From NCBI GenBank assembly GCA_020853525.1, contig JADYYS010000024.1, forward strand, positions 16,727 through 80,726: 64,000 nt of DNA. Reading direction: 5' to 3'. Below the pieces are notes generated by a model. It did not search any database and was not told the DNA's origin. It saw only the letters and a list, made by a program, of their open reading frames with translations. This DNA comes from Ardenticatenales bacterium (GTDB taxonomy: Bacteria > Chloroflexota > Anaerolineae > Epilineales > Epilineaceae). The position numbers and the translations under genes are program-made. Below are positions 8,507 to 17,731 of this stretch, piece after piece (within the stretch, counting starts at the first letter, position 1; every line of letters begins with the position of its first letter).

Positions 8507-9259
8507 ATGTCCGGTCACTCCAAATGGGCGAACATCAAGCATAAGAAGGAGCGCAACGACAAGGCGCGCGGCGCCGGCTTCACCAAGCTGGCGCGTGCGA
8601 TCACCGTTGCGGCCCGGGAGGGCGGCGGGAATCCGGACATGAACTTCAACCTGCGCCTGGCGATGGACAAGGCGCGGGCCGGCAACATGCCCAAGGACAA
8701 CATCGACCGCGCGATCGCCCGCGGCACCGGTGAGGGCGGGTCGATCATCGTCGAGCGCGTGATCTACGAGGGCTACGCGATGAACGGCGTCGCCGTCCTC
8801 GTCGACTGCACGACGGACAACCGCACCCGTACGGTCGGCGAGGTCCGCAGCGTCTTCTCCCGCCATTCGTGCAGCATCGGCGAGTCCAACAGCGTGGCGT
8901 GGCAGTTCGCGCAGCGCGGCACGATCGCCATTCCGGCCGACGGCCTCGATCCCGAGGTCGTGACGATGGCGGCGATCGACGCCGGCGCCGTCGACGTCGA
9001 GGCGGACGACGATGTCGTCACGGTCTACACCGAGGTCGAGGACTTCGCACGCGTGAAGAATGCCCTCGCGGCCGCCGGCTACGACACCACCGAGGCCGAG
9101 CTGGCGATGATCCCGTCCGTCATGGTCGAGCTCGACGTGCCGGACACGCTCCAGATCCTGAAGTTCATCGACAAGCTCGAGAGCCTGGACGATGTCGACC
9201 GCGTCTGGTCCAACCTGAATATCAGCGACGAGGCGGCGGCGGCGTTCGACGCGGCGTGA
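8507..9259 (+). CDS. yebC: YebC/PmpR/TACO1-family protein
   Basis: A 250-residue member of the YebC/TACO1 family. It opens with the hallmark SGHSKWANIKHKK and continues with the conserved NIDRAI, VDCTTDNRTRT and SVAWQF segments, at the usual family length. Family members act in the cytoplasm, either as DNA-binding regulators or, by more recent work on YebC and TACO1, in helping ribosomes translate difficult Pro-rich stretches. The latter would suit a genome so rich in Pro/Thr linkers, but that link is inference. The start is fixed by GGGAGG at 8493-8498, and the gene has its own promoter just upstream. ruvC follows 220 bases later, a common pairing. Confidence 0.95.
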   Translation: MSGHSKWANIKHKKERNDKARGAGFTKLARAITVAAREGGGNPDMNFNLRLAMDKARAGNMPKDNIDRAIARGTGEGGSIIVERVIYEGYAMNGVAVLVDCTTDNRTRTVGEVRSVFSRHSCSIGESNSVAWQFAQRGTIAIPADGLDPEVVTMAAIDAGAVDVEADDDVVTVYTEVEDFARVKNALAAAGYDTTEAELAMIPSVMVELDVPDTLQILKFIDKLESLDDVDRVWSNLNISDEAAAAFDAA

Positions 9260-9350
9260 GGGCGGGCAGGGCTCCCGGCGGTGAACCGCGTGACCGTTAC
9301 CCCTACGATCCCGTCACATCTCGCATGTCATTGGCCACACGTCTCCGCTG

Positions 9351-9428
9351 CGTAGGGGCACGGCATGCCGTGCCCTCCGACGGACCACGTGTTCCCCACG
9401 AATTGGGCACGGCATGCCGTGCCCCTAC
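9351..9428. repeat. Two inverted GTAGGGGC-family palindromes upstream of ruvC
   Basis: Two copies of the perfect palindrome GGGCACGGCATGCCGTGCCC (9356-9375 and 9405-9424). Their edges point outward: CGTAGG overlaps the left end and CTAC follows the right end. They are 29 bases apart, so the whole 78-base unit is itself an inverted repeat. An isolated CCCCTACG at 9300-9307 lies nearby. Confidence 0.85.
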
Positions 9429-9480
9429 ACGACGGGTTCGGTGCGCCGATGGACGATGTGCGCCGATGGACGGCTGATCC

Positions 9481-9969
9481 ATGCGCGTCCTAGGCATCGA
9501 CCCCGGCACCGCCACCACCGGCTATGCCCTCCTCGACGGCGAGCCACAGCGCCCCGACGAGATCGTCCTCGTCGAACACGGCGTCATCCGCACCGCGCCG
9601 ACGACGCCGATGCCCGATCGGCTGCGGGAGATCCACGCGGCCGTGGAGTCGCTGATCGTCGACTTGCAGCCGGACGTCGTGGCGATCGAGGAGCTGTTCT
9701 TCTCGTCGAACATCACGACCGGCATCACCGTCGGCCAGGCGCGCGGTGTGATCCTGCTGGCGGCAGCGCAGGCCGGGCTCGACATCGCGGAGTACAAGCC
9801 GAACGTCGTGAAGCAGGCGCTGACGGGCTACGGCGCGGCGGACAAGCGGCAGATGCAGGAGATGGTCAAGCTACTGCTGCGGCTCAGCAGCATCCCCCGC
9901 CCGGACGATGCCGCCGACGCCGTCGCGATCGCGCTGGCGCACATCCAGCTGGGGCGGCTGCCGCGGTGA
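9481..9969 (+). CDS. ruvC: Holliday junction resolvase RuvC
   Basis: A 162-residue endonuclease that nicks Holliday junctions symmetrically during recombinational repair, working with RuvAB. The four acidic metal ligands expected in RuvC are present: Asp7 (GIDPG), Glu70 (AIEELFF), and Asp143 and Asp146 in the C-terminal helix (PDDAADAVAIALAH). Length is normal. ruvA and ruvB are not in the window. The last bases overlap a short reading frame encoding the tail of an unrelated antiporter, so the gene downstream has been lost or rearranged. Confidence 0.95.
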   Translation: MRVLGIDPGTATTGYALLDGEPQRPDEIVLVEHGVIRTAPTTPMPDRLREIHAAVESLIVDLQPDVVAIEELFFSSNITTGITVGQARGVILLAAAQAGLDIAEYKPNVVKQALTGYGAADKRQMQEMVKLLLRLSSIPRPDDAADAVAIALAHIQLGRLPR

Positions 9970-10100
9970 CGGCGGCAGTCGGCCTCAACCTCGGCATCCT
10001 CTCGCCGACGCTGTTCGCCGTCATGGTCCTCATGGCGCTGGCAACGACGATGATGACGGGGCCGGCGGTGCGGTGGCTCCTGCGGCCGGGGGGCGTCTGA
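9966..10100 (+). pseudogene. C-terminal remnant of a cation/proton antiporter
   Basis: A 44-codon frame starts with GTG overlapping the ruvC stop (GTGA). It encodes GLNLGILSPTLFAVMVLMA followed by TTMMTGP, which matches the last transmembrane helix and tail typical of Kef/NhaS-type cation:proton antiporters (CPA2). No other part of such a transporter is present, so this looks like the scar of a deletion. The peptide might still be made by translational coupling; no function can be claimed. Confidence 0.6.
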
Positions 10101-10115
10101 GGGCAACGATCGGCC

Positions 10116-10139
10116 GGGCGGCAGCGAGCGGGGCCGCCC
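10116..10139. terminator. Hairpin between convergent genes
   Basis: GGGCGGC (10116-10122) pairs with GCCGCCC (10133-10139) around a 10-base loop, between the converging ruvC remnant and the DUF1801 gene. There is no T-run, so termination is only a suggestion. Confidence 0.35.
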
Positions 10140-10150
10140 ATCTGAGGCCG

Positions 10151-10606
10151 CTACTTCCCGGCAGTCGTCCGAACGATGAGCCGGCCACACCCCTCGGTTG
10201 CCAGAGGAACCTCGGCCAGGTCGATCGCAGCGGCGATCAGCGCCTCAACGTCCGGATCCGCCAACTTCCCGGACGCCTCCACCCGGATGAAGCGGGCTTG
10301 CTTGCCCGATCCCATCAGCAGCTTCTTCGGGTCGGGCAACTGAGGTCCATGCATGAGGTACAGCCGCACGCCGTCGACGCGCGCAGCGATGGAGGCGATG
10401 CCATCCGTGGGACGCTCAGTCGGCGAATAGCCGATGACGAAGTGGCTCTTGTAGTCGTACAACAGCTCGTTGGCGGTCGGCAGCCGCTTGCGCACAGCGG
10501 CACGGACGGCGCGGATGAGCGTCTGGTCCTTGGGATCGAACTTCTCGATCAGGGATCGAAGCTGGGCCTCCGATGTGTCCTTCGCGTCAGCGTGGCTGAC
10601 TGCCAT
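10151..10606 (-). CDS. DUF1801 (YdhG-like) domain protein
   Basis: A protein of about 151 residues with the DUF1801 core: long amphipathic helices, ANELLYDYKSHFVIGYSP, and a VRLYLMHGPQLPDPKKLLMGSGK segment followed by IRVEASGKL. These small soluble proteins are widespread and of unknown biochemical role. The ATG at 10606 has GGAGG five bases upstream; an alternative ATG at 10633 overlaps the stop of the upstream YCII gene (ATGA) and would add nine residues. The two genes are clearly cotranscribed. Confidence 0.75.
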   Translation of the reverse strand: MAVSHADAKDTSEAQLRSLIEKFDPKDQTLIRAVRAAVRKRLPTANELLYDYKSHFVIGYSPTERPTDGIASIAARVDGVRLYLMHGPQLPDPKKLLMGSGKQARFIRVEASGKLADPDVEALIAAAIDLAEVPLATEGCGRLIVRTTAGK

Positions 10607-10629
10607 CTCATCCTCCAGCTTGCCCGGGG

Positions 10630-10971
10630 TCATGACTCGGGGTCGTACATGAACTCTCGGAGCTCCTGCGCGCAGCGGCAGGCGGCCGCGATCTTGGCAG
10701 CCCACTGGATCGCATCCCCGCGCGACGGCAACTCCAGGATCGTGTACCCGCCCTCGATGGTGCGGGTCTGGGGGTAGGTGGCCTCCGTCACGGTTCCGTT
10801 GCCGGAGACCATGACCGGTGGCACGCTCTCCTCGATGCCGCCACCGAAGACCCACACTCCAGCGGCCTTCGCCTCTCGCACGACGGCATGGGCGGCCGCC
10901 GATACGGCCGGGAGATCTTCGTCGGGAAAGACCATCGCGCTGCTCGGGAACGAGATCAGGTACTTCGTCAT
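10630..10971 (-). CDS. YCII-related (DGPF) domain protein
   Basis: A 113-residue YCII-like protein: TKYLISFPSSA at the start, a VSAAAHAVVREAKAAGVWVFGGG helix-strand unit, and TRTIEGGYTILELPSRGDAIQWA, which is the family's typical end. YCII folds as a ferredoxin-like dimer with a His/Asp pocket. Relatives often sit beside ECF sigma factors or other small stress proteins; here the partner is the DUF1801 gene. The ATG at 10971 follows GAGGAGAG. Function unknown. Confidence 0.8.
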   Translation of the reverse strand: MTKYLISFPSSAMVFPDEDLPAVSAAAHAVVREAKAAGVWVFGGGIEESVPPVMVSGNGTVTEATYPQTRTIEGGYTILELPSRGDAIQWAAKIAAACRCAQELREFMYDPES

Positions 10972-11240
10972 CACGGACTCTCCTCGCTCGCGGCGTTCTT
11001 GTGACGTGCGGGCCCGATCTTCCAGGCTCTGGCAAGTCGATAAGGAATGGGCACAGGGAGGCTTCTTGTGAGCCCTGACAGCACTGAGCTGAGCCGCCTG
11101 GCCAGGCCAAAGGATATGCTAGAACGCATGTTCGATGCAAGGCTGGTCAGGTCGGCCACGACCAGCCGATACCCGATGTCCAGCTCGTTCCCCGCGAGCA
11201 CAGCCCCGTGCCGCTCCGCCCATGCCCCCGACACTAGTAC
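10972..11240. other. Non-genic stretch with possible decayed coding trace
   Basis: No intact gene. On the minus strand, 11050-11240 can be read as HGAVLAGNELDIGYRLVVAD and flanking residues, which looks more protein-like than the surroundings, but it has no start and runs into the inverted-repeat element at 11241. It may be a gene fragment cut off by that element. Confidence 0.3.
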
Positions 11241-11448
11241 CCCGTCACATCTCGATTTGCGGACGACGAACCCCCGGCAGCTAAAGCTGGCCGGCTGGTG
11301 GCCTTCGGCCATTGCGCCCGCCTTCGCGGGCGCTTCGGACTTCTGGGTGCCCGCGAAGGCGGGCACCATGGCGGCCCGCCAGGGACGCCTGCAGCCGGCC
11401 AGCTTTAGCTGCCGGTGGTTCGTCGTCCGCAAATCGAGATGTGACGGG
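11241..11448. mobile_element. MITE-like element with 57-bp terminal inverted repeats
   Basis: The left end (11241-11297) and right end (11392-11448) are inverted copies of 57 bases with a single mismatch, beginning CCCGTCACATCTCG. Between them lies a second inverted repeat (CCCGCCTTCGCGGG type) around GCTTCGGACTTCTGG. The total length is 208 bases with no coding capacity. No clear target-site duplication is seen. A 14-base copy of the terminus occurs alone at 9310-9323. Confidence 0.7.
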
Positions 11449-11463
11449 CTACCAGGACGCGGA

Positions 11464-11901
11464 TCACTTTCTCCGCCCGCTCACCCATCGCCCCGCAAAC
11501 CACGCCGCCGGCACGGTCAGCAGCGCCGCCGCCCACATCCACGCCGGGTGCGTGAGGCCGGGATTCATCAGGTTTGCGACGCTGGCCACGGCCAGCAGCA
11601 GCCCGACGATCCCGCCGTCCACGTCCGCACGCGCGCCGCCGAGCCGGCCGGCCACGGCGCCGCCGGCGATCGCGCCGAGGATCCAGGCGGCGCCGACGAC
11701 GGCGAACGCGGCGAACGGCAGCGTGGCGGTGTATGCGCCGAGGGCCTCGGGGTTGCTGAAGTCCATGCCGGCCGGGGGCGGGAAGAGGAACACGTTGACG
11801 CCTTCCACCAGGGCGACGACGAGGCCGCCGGCGATCAGGCCGGAGATGACGGCGACGCCGCTCCGGGCGACCGGGGACAGCTTGGACAGCGCGTTGGGCA
11901 T
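11464..11901 (-). CDS. Small membrane protein with four predicted helices
   Basis: A 145-residue protein with four hydrophobic helices: GVAVISGLIAGGLVVALVEG, FAAFAVVGAAWILGAIAGG, GIVGLLLAVASVANLM and WMWAAALLTVPAAWFAG. A loop, LFPPPAGMDFSNPEALGAY, sits after the first helix; an FPPP/D-P-E loop at this position is shared by a family of uncharacterised bacterial membrane proteins. The ATG at 11901 has AGGAG nine bases upstream, and a promoter lies just beyond. Divergent from the MOSC gene. Function unknown. Confidence 0.7.
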   Translation of the reverse strand: MPNALSKLSPVARSGVAVISGLIAGGLVVALVEGVNVFLFPPPAGMDFSNPEALGAYTATLPFAAFAVVGAAWILGAIAGGAVAGRLGGARADVDGGIVGLLLAVASVANLMNPGLTHPAWMWAAALLTVPAAWFAGRWVSGRRK

Positions 11902-11935
11902 CGGGATCGACTCCTGGATTGGCCTGTGGGCGCAG

Positions 11936-11964
11936 AGTCTACCGAACAGGTGTTCAGCGGTCAA
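11936..11964 (-). promoter_or_regulatory. Sigma-70-type promoter for the small membrane protein
   Basis: On the minus strand, TTGACC (11964-11959), a 17-base spacer and TAGACT (11941-11936). The -35 lies in a 12-bp palindrome, TCAAGCGCTTGA (11961-11972), which also offers a TTGACG facing the MOSC gene, although no -10 is visible on that side. Confidence 0.55.
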
Positions 11965-12066
11965 GCGCTTGACGGGCCGCTTGGATCGTCGACGTGACGC
12001 GCCCACTGCACGTACACTTGCGCGGCAGCGACCGACCCCGCGTGACACCCTGCGGAGCGAACCCCG

Positions 12067-12609
12067 ATGGACTGCACCGTCACCGCCGTGAGCGCCAGCG
12101 CCACGCACACCCTCGCCAAGTCGAACCAGCCCGTCGTCCGTCTCGTCGCCGGCCTCGGCGTCGAAGGCGATGCGCACAATGGCCTGACCGTGAAGCACCG
12201 CTCGCGCGTGGCGCGCGACCCGGATCAGCCGAACCGGCGCCAGGTCCACCTGATCCACGCCGAGCTGCACGACGAGCTCCGCGCCGCCGGATTCGACGTC
12301 GTGGCCGGGCAGATGGGCGAGAACGTGACGACGCGCGGGATCGACCTCCTCGGCCTGCCGCAGGGCGCGCGGCTCCACCTCGGGGCGGAGGCGATCGTCG
12401 AGGTCACCGGGCTCCGCAGCCCGTGTTCCCAGCTGGACAAGGTCCGGCCCGGCCTGATGGCCGCCTGCGTCGGCCGCGACGCCGCCGGCGCCGTCGTGCG
12501 CAAGGCCGGGGTGATGGGCATCGTCGTCGCGGGCGGCGAGGTTCGACCGGGCGACGCCGTGCGCGTCGAATGGCCGGCGGGGGAACGGCGGGCGCTCGAG
12601 CCGGTGTGA
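12067..12609 (+). CDS. MOSC domain-containing protein
   Basis: A 180-residue stand-alone MOSC (molybdenum cofactor sulfurase C-terminal) domain. It has the family's GVEGDAH start, RQVHLIHAEL, GENVTTRGIDL and EVTGLRSPC, whose Cys is the conserved residue thought to handle sulfur. MOSC proteins carry or transfer sulfur or bind Moco-like ligands; single-domain members such as YiiM detoxify N-hydroxylated compounds. No molybdopterin genes are nearby. GCGGAG precedes the ATG. Confidence 0.88.
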   Translation: MDCTVTAVSASATHTLAKSNQPVVRLVAGLGVEGDAHNGLTVKHRSRVARDPDQPNRRQVHLIHAELHDELRAAGFDVVAGQMGENVTTRGIDLLGLPQGARLHLGAEAIVEVTGLRSPCSQLDKVRPGLMAACVGRDAAGAVVRKAGVMGIVVAGGEVRPGDAVRVEWPAGERRALEPV

Positions 12610-12775
12610 TGCCGGCCTGTCGCATTGTTGTCTCCCGTCTGCCGCCGCTCCCGCACCTTTCGGCCACGTCATAACGTTGTAATCCGCGAACGTTCGTCTG
12701 GCACGCCTCGTCTCGGCCAGCAACGGGTTCGCGCGTGCGACTTCTGCCCGCCCGGACCGACACGGAGAATACGAT

Positions 12776-15700
12776 ATGCGCCCCACCGCCCGGCCACCCC
12801 ACCGCCGGCGAATGCCCACGTCCCTCACGATCACGACGTTGGCCGCGAGCCTTGCGCTCGGGCTGGGCGTCGGCCTTGCGCACGAACCGACCGCGCATGC
12901 CCAGGCGCCGGCCGTCGGGATGACCGCGGTCGGCGAGGACATCCTCTACCAGCGCGCCGCCCTGTCCTCCAAGGGCGCGGACGTGGCGCTGGGCGACCTG
13001 GACGGCGACGGCGATCTCGACGCCTACGTCGGCGTCCTGGCCGACTGCTTTGCGTGCGATCCGGCGAACCGTGTCTGGCTCGGCGACGGGCAGGGGCGCT
13101 TCGTCGATTCCGGCCAGCGGCTCGGCACCGAGAGCACATGGGGCGTGGCGCTGGCCGACGTCGACGCGGACGGCGATCTGGACGCGCTGGACGCGAACCA
13201 TGGCGCCCCGCCGAAGAACGAGGGCAATAGGCTCTGGCTGAACGACGGGCGCGGGCGCTTCACGGACTCCGGCCAACAGCTCGGCGGGCAGGTCGCGATG
13301 GACGTCGCCGCCGGCGACGTCGACGGCGACGGCGACATCGACGCGGTGTTCGGCAACTACGGCACGAGCGACATCTGGCTGAACGACGGCCGCGGCCGGT
13401 TCACCCTGTCGCCCAATCAGCCGATCGGGTCGATCCGAACGAACGCCGTCGTCCTCGTCGACCTCGACAAGGACGGCGACCTCGATCTCGTCAAGGCGAA
13501 CACGGGTTACGATCACGTCTATTGGAACGACGGCAAGGGCGTGTTCACCGACAGCGGCCAGCGCCTCGGCGAGATCCACGACTGCGGCGACGGCCCAGCG
13601 ACGCAGGATGCCGCGGTCGGGGACCTCGACGGCGACGGGGATCTCGACATCCTGGCGGTGAACGGCGGCACGCACACGCGTGCCGGAGGGTGGCCAGGCG
13701 AGACCGTCAACGACGTATTCCTGGCCGAACCCGACCCCGCCAGCCCAGGCCGAATGCGCTACGTCGACACGCAGCAGCGCCTCGGCAACGCGTTCAGCTT
13801 CGGCGTCTCGCTGCACGACTTCGACGGCGACGGCGACCTCGACGCATTTATCGCCAACTCGAACATCTGCGGCGCGGCGAACGAGGTCTGGTGGAACAAC
13901 GGCCGGGGCCGGTTCACCGACTCGGGCCAGCGGCTCGGCTGGGAGAACAGCTGGGAGGTCGCGCTAGGCGACTTCGACCGCGACGGTGACATGGACGCCT
14001 TCGTCCCGAACTACGGCCCGGCGCCGGACGCGGTCTGCCGCTTCGAGGAGGGCTCGCCGCCCGAGATCTGGATCAACGACGGCGCCGGCCGCGCCTGGCA
14101 CGAGCAGATCGAGCGCGACATCCCCGCCCTGCGCCAGGGCTTCGAGCGCTCGATGGACGCGCGTCTGGGCGACCTGAACGGCGACGGCATCCTGGACGCC
14201 TTCGTCGGCAACCGGGGCAACGAGGACCCATACCCGACCGGCCGGACGGCGTGCGACCGCGGCTTCCCGACGAACGTCGACCCTGCGACCCGCGCGCCGA
14301 ACACGGTCTGGTTCGGCAACGGCAAGGGCGCGTTCGCCGACAGCGGCCAGCGCCTCGGCAACGCCGACACGCGCGGCGTCGACCTGGGCGACGTCGACCG
14401 CGACGGCGACCTCGACGCCGTCGTGGCGAACTTTGAGCCGGTCGGGGGCTCCCCGGTCAGCGAGGTCTGGCTGAACGACGGCCGCGGCCGGTTCACGGAC
14501 AGCGGCCTGCGGCTCAGCAACTCGCGGACGATGACCGTTCGCCTCGGCGACCTCGACGGCGACGGCGATCTGGACGCCTACTTCGGCAACACGGACGTCG
14601 ACTACGTCTACCGCAACGACACGTCCGGCGGCGTCGTGCGCTTTACCGACACGGGCCAACGGCTCGGCGCGCCGCACGCGGGCGGCAACGGCCCGAACAC
14701 CGAGGACATCGAGCTGTACGATCTGGACGGCGACGGCGATCTGGATGTGTTCGAGACATGCGAGGGCATCCACGCCGGCGAGAACGGCAACCGCGTGATG
14801 TTCAACGACGGCCGCGGCTTCTTCGCCGATTCCGGCCAACGCCTCGGTGCCGGCTATGCGTTCGACGCAGCGCTGTACGACTTCGACGGCGACGGCGACC
14901 TCGACGCGTTCGTCGGCCTGTCGGCGATCTGCGGCGCGCCCAACGAGGTCTGGCTGAACGACGGCCGCGGCCGGTTCGTCGATTCCGGCCAGCGTCTGGG
15001 CATGGAGAACACGTTCGGCGTCGCCCTCGGCGACTTCAACTGCGACGGCTTCATGGATGTCTTCGCCGCCAACGCCTCGTACGCCAAAGTCCCCGGCGTC
15101 ACGTGCCCCGTCGCCTGCCCCGTCGATCGCCACGACACCGTCTGGCTCGGCAACGGCGACGGCACGTTCCGCGACGCCGGCTGGCGGATCGGCGACTTCA
15201 CGAGCCAGGCCGTCGTCACCGGCGACCTCGACAACGACGGCGACACGGACGCCTACGTGGCCCATTCGGGCCGCTGCGGCCTGCCGAACACGGCCTACCT
15301 GAGCAACTGCGTCGCCGGCCCGCTGACGACACCCGCCACCCCGCCGCCGCCGACCGCGACCCCCGTGCCACCCACGTCGACGCCTGTCCCGCCGTCGCCC
15401 ACGCCGATTGGCCCGCCGACGTCGACGCCTGTCCCGCCGACAGCGACGCCGGTGCAGCCGCCGACGTCGACGCCTGTCCCGCCGACGCCCACGCCGGTAC
15501 AGTCGACATCGACGCCCGTCCCGCCGTCGCCCACGCCGATCGGCCCGCCGACATCGACGCCGGTGCCGCCGACGGCCACGCCGGTGCCGCCGACTCCGAC
15601 ACCCGTCCCGCCGACGCCGACAACACCGATTGGGCCGCCGACATCGACGCCCGTCCCGCCGACGTCGACGCCGGTACAGTCGACAGCGACGCTCGTCCCG

Positions 15701-16666
15701 CCGTCGGCCACGCCGCTTGGCCCGCCGACGTCGACGCCGGTGCCGCCGACGGCCACGCCGGTGCCGCCGACATCGACGCCGGTGCAGTCGACGTCGACGC
15801 CCGTCCCGCCGACACCGACGCCACCGATCGACCCGCCGACGGCCACGCCCGTCCCGCCGTCGCCGACACCGACGCCTTTCGGTCCGCCGAGCGCCACGCC
15901 GACGCCGTTGCCACCGACGCCGACGCCGGTCGACCCGCCGACGTCGACACCGACATCGCCCGGCCCGCCGAGCGCGACGCCGACGCCGACGCCCGCGCCG
16001 CCGACGGCCACACCGATCCTGCCGTCGGCGACACCGACGCCGCTCGATCCTCCGACGTCGACACCGACATCGTCCGGCCCGCCAAGCGCGACGCCGACGC
16101 CGTTGCCGCCGTCGCCGACCCCGACGCCGCTCGGTCCGCCGACCGCGACGCCGACGCCCTTCCTCCAGACGCCCACACCGACGCCCGTGCCGGCCACCGT
16201 GACGCCGACGGCGACATCCGTCCTCCAAACATCGACGCCTGTGCCGCCCAGCGTGACGCCGACGGCGACGCCGTTCCTCCAAACGCCGACGCCGAGCCCG
16301 AGCGCAACGAACGGCGGGCCGACCTCGACCCCGCAGGGCACGCCGACGCCCGGCGGGACGGCGACGCGGACCGTCACCCCGCCGCCGTCCGCCACGCCGA
16401 CGGGCACGCCGCTGGCGAACATCTGCGTCTGCTGGGTCGCCCTCCAGAAGCTGCCGCAGAGCGTCATCGACGAGGCGAAGGCCCATCCGGAGCGCTTCTA
16501 CGGCTGGGGGCTGCCGCACGACCTGAACAAGCCGGTCAGCTGGACGAACCCGTTGCGGACGTGCCTGAGCATCCACAAGCCGAACCTGGCCTACCACCCG
16601 ATCTGGAACAGCGCGTACTGGGCGGCGATCTGCCCGCCGGGCAGCCACTGTCCGCCGCGCAATTGA
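12776..16666 (+). CDS. Secreted FG-GAP/VCBS repeat protein with long Thr/Pro linker
   Basis: A 1296-residue exported protein. An N-terminal signal peptide ([23 protein letters not shown]) is followed by fourteen repeats of the FG-GAP/VCBS type, each with a calcium-binding DxDxDGDxD loop ([14 protein letters not shown] and variants) and a strand unit like [18 protein letters not shown]. Fourteen repeats would make two seven-bladed propellers. A linker of about 360 residues made almost only of Thr, Pro, Ser and Val follows (nt 15340-16420). The protein ends in an ~80-residue Cys-rich domain (NICVCW ... CPPGSHCPP) that I do not recognise. Probably displayed on the surface for binding; ligand unknown. 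A strong hairpin ends the gene three bases after its stop. Confidence 0.88.
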   Translation: MRPTARPPHRRRMPTSLTITTLAASLALGLGVGLAHEPTAHAQAPAVGMTAVGEDILYQRAALSSKGADVALGDLDGDGDLDAYVGVLADCFACDPANRVWLGDGQGRFVDSGQRLGTESTWGVALADVDADGDLDALDANHGAPPKNEGNRLWLNDGRGRFTDSGQQLGGQVAMDVAAGDVDGDGDIDAVFGNYGTSDIWLNDGRGRFTLSPNQPIGSIRTNAVVLVDLDKDGDLDLVKANTGYDHVYWNDGKGVFTDSGQRLGEIHDCGDGPATQDAAVGDLDGDGDLDILAVNGGTHTRAGGWPGETVNDVFLAEPDPASPGRMRYVDTQQRLGNAFSFGVSLHDFDGDGDLDAFIANSNICGAANEVWWNNGRGRFTDSGQRLGWENSWEVALGDFDRDGDMDAFVPNYGPAPDAVCRFEEGSPPEIWINDGAGRAWHEQIERDIPALRQGFERSMDARLGDLNGDGILDAFVGNRGNEDPYPTGRTACDRGFPTNVDPATRAPNTVWFGNGKGAFADSGQRLGNADTRGVDLGDVDRDGDLDAVVANFEPVGGSPVSEVWLNDGRGRFTDSGLRLSNSRTMTVRLGDLDGDGDLDAYFGNTDVDYVYRNDTSGGVVRFTDTGQRLGAPHAGGNGPNTEDIELYDLDGDGDLDVFETCEGIHAGENGNRVMFNDGRGFFADSGQRLGAGYAFDAALYDFDGDGDLDAFVGLSAICGAPNEVWLNDGRGRFVDSGQRLGMENTFGVALGDFNCDGFMDVFAANASYAKVPGVTCPVACPVDRHDTVWLGNGDGTFRDAGWRIGDFTSQAVVTGDLDNDGDTDAYVAHSGRCGLPNTAYLSNCVAGPLTTPATPPPPTATPVPPTSTPVPPSPTPIGPPTSTPVPPTATPVQPPTSTPVPPTPTPVQSTSTPVPPSPTPIGPPTSTPVPPTATPVPPTPTPVPPTPTTPIGPPTSTPVPPTSTPVQSTATLVPPSATPLGPPTSTPVPPTATPVPPTSTPVQSTSTPVPPTPTPPIDPPTATPVPPSPTPTPFGPPSATPTPLPPTPTPVDPPTSTPTSPGPPSATPTPTPAPPTATPILPSATPTPLDPPTSTPTSSGPPSATPTPLPPSPTPTPLGPPTATPTPFLQTPTPTPVPATVTPTATSVLQTSTPVPPSVTPTATPFLQTPTPSPSATNGGPTSTPQGTPTPGGTATRTVTPPPSATPTGTPLANICVCWVALQKLPQSVIDEAKAHPERFYGWGLPHDLNKPVSWTNPLRTCLSIHKPNLAYHPIWNSAYWAAICPPGSHCPPRN
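15340..16420 (+). repeat. Low-complexity Thr/Pro-coding repeat tract
   Basis: About 1.1 kb of imperfect short tandem units (CCGCCGACGTCGACGCC and variants, repeatedly CCGACG/CCCGTC) coding for [18 protein letters not shown] linker. It mimics a repeat array at DNA level but is protein-coding throughout. Confidence 0.85.
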
Positions 16667-16668
16667 CA

Positions 16669-16710
16669 CGTCGCCCGGTCCTCTCGCTTCAGCGCGAGGA
16701 CCGGGCGACG
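16669..16710 (+). terminator. Strong hairpin after the VCBS gene
   Basis: A perfect 15-bp stem (16669-16683 with 16696-16710) is capped by a further CGC/GCG pairing and a TTCA loop. It begins three bases after the stop codon. No T-run follows, as is common in very GC-rich genomes. Confidence 0.75.
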
Positions 16711-16721
16711 ATCGCCGCGGC

Positions 16722-17669
16722 ATGACCGTCGAGGAAGCCGTCACCGTCTTTGCGCGCGGCTTCACGTTCGGCCGGAGCTTCACGCACCCGTTCGTCGCGA
16801 CGCACGTCGTACCCGGCCTCTGGGTGCTGAGCGATGCGCCGCGGCATGTCGGCGAATACCGGGGCGACGAGGTCATCGCCTACGACACGGACAGCCATGG
16901 TCTGGGCGCCGAGGACGTGCACGCGCTGGCCCGGCGGTATGCGCGGGCGCGCTTCACGTTGGGCGTGGTGCGGGACCTGGCGACGGCGGACGGCGGTGCG
17001 GACAGCGATGCGGCCGGAGGCGCGGAGGGCGGAGCGGACAGAGGTGCGCGCGCCGTGTTCAAGGGGCTCGGCTATCGGCTGATCGCCGCCGAATCGCTCA
17101 TGGTGCGCGATCTGGGCGGCCGCGACGACGATCGTGTCGACGGCCGCGACGGCGGCCGCGACGGCGGCCGCGACGGCGACCCCATCGACGGCGACAACCA
17201 CGACCGCCGCGACGAACGCCACGGCCTCGCGCCGGGCCATGCGTCATCGCCTGCCGCGCCGCGCCCCGTCGCCGGCGATCCGCGGATCACCGTCGCCCGC
17301 GTCACCACCGTCGCCGCGGCCGTCCGCTTGGCCAAGGCGGCCCGTCGGCGGCAGATCCTGCCCGAACACCTGACGGCCGACCCGCCGCCGATGCGCAGCT
17401 TCATCGCGCTGGACGGCGCTCTGCCGATCGGTTGGGTGAGCAGCGTCGTCGTGGGCGAGCACACGTGGTGCAGCAACCTGTTCGTCACGGCGCCGTACCG
17501 GCGGCGCGGCATCGGCGGCGCGCTCATGCGCCGGATGCTGGCGGACGACGCCGTCGCGGGCAGCCGGGCAAACGTGCTGCTCGCCAGCCGCACCGGCGCG
17601 CTGCTCTACCCGACCGTGGGCTATCGGGCGATCGGCGAGCTGCTGATCTTCACGCCGCCGAGGCGTTGA
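16722..17669 (+). CDS. GNAT-family N-acetyltransferase with acidic low-complexity insert
   Basis: A 315-residue protein whose second half is a GNAT fold: SFIALDGALPIGWVSSVVV, then SNLFVTAPYRRRGIGGALMR, the acetyl-CoA pyrophosphate loop (RRRGIGGA), and ANVLLASRTGALLYPTVGY as the last strand-helix. The first ~130 residues form a related half-domain without that loop. The two halves are joined by a disordered insert rich in Asp, Gly and Arg (GRDGGRDGGRDGD, nt about 17125-17230), which looks like replication slippage. Substrate unknown. The start at 16722 lacks a clear ribosome binding site. Confidence 0.75.
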   Translation: MTVEEAVTVFARGFTFGRSFTHPFVATHVVPGLWVLSDAPRHVGEYRGDEVIAYDTDSHGLGAEDVHALARRYARARFTLGVVRDLATADGGADSDAAGGAEGGADRGARAVFKGLGYRLIAAESLMVRDLGGRDDDRVDGRDGGRDGGRDGDPIDGDNHDRRDERHGLAPGHASSPAAPRPVAGDPRITVARVTTVAAAVRLAKAARRRQILPEHLTADPPPMRSFIALDGALPIGWVSSVVVGEHTWCSNLFVTAPYRRRGIGGALMRRMLADDAVAGSRANVLLASRTGALLYPTVGYRAIGELLIFTPPRR

Positions 17670-17731
17670 CCGGCACGCCGCGCGAACCTATCCTTGCCCC
17701 CTTGTCCCGCCCCGCCGCCAGGAGAGCCACA

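Noticed and set aside
15340..16420. Regularly repeated DNA that might be a CRISPR-like array
   Set aside because: Units are imperfect, keep a triplet period and stay in frame as Thr/Pro linker; there are no unique spacers and no cas genes.
15295..16467. Minus-strand frame coding collagen-like [12 protein letters not shown] repeats
   Set aside because: It is the complement of the Thr/Pro linker of the VCBS protein; the same happens at 156-725 opposite the VWA linker. No start context or domain supports it.
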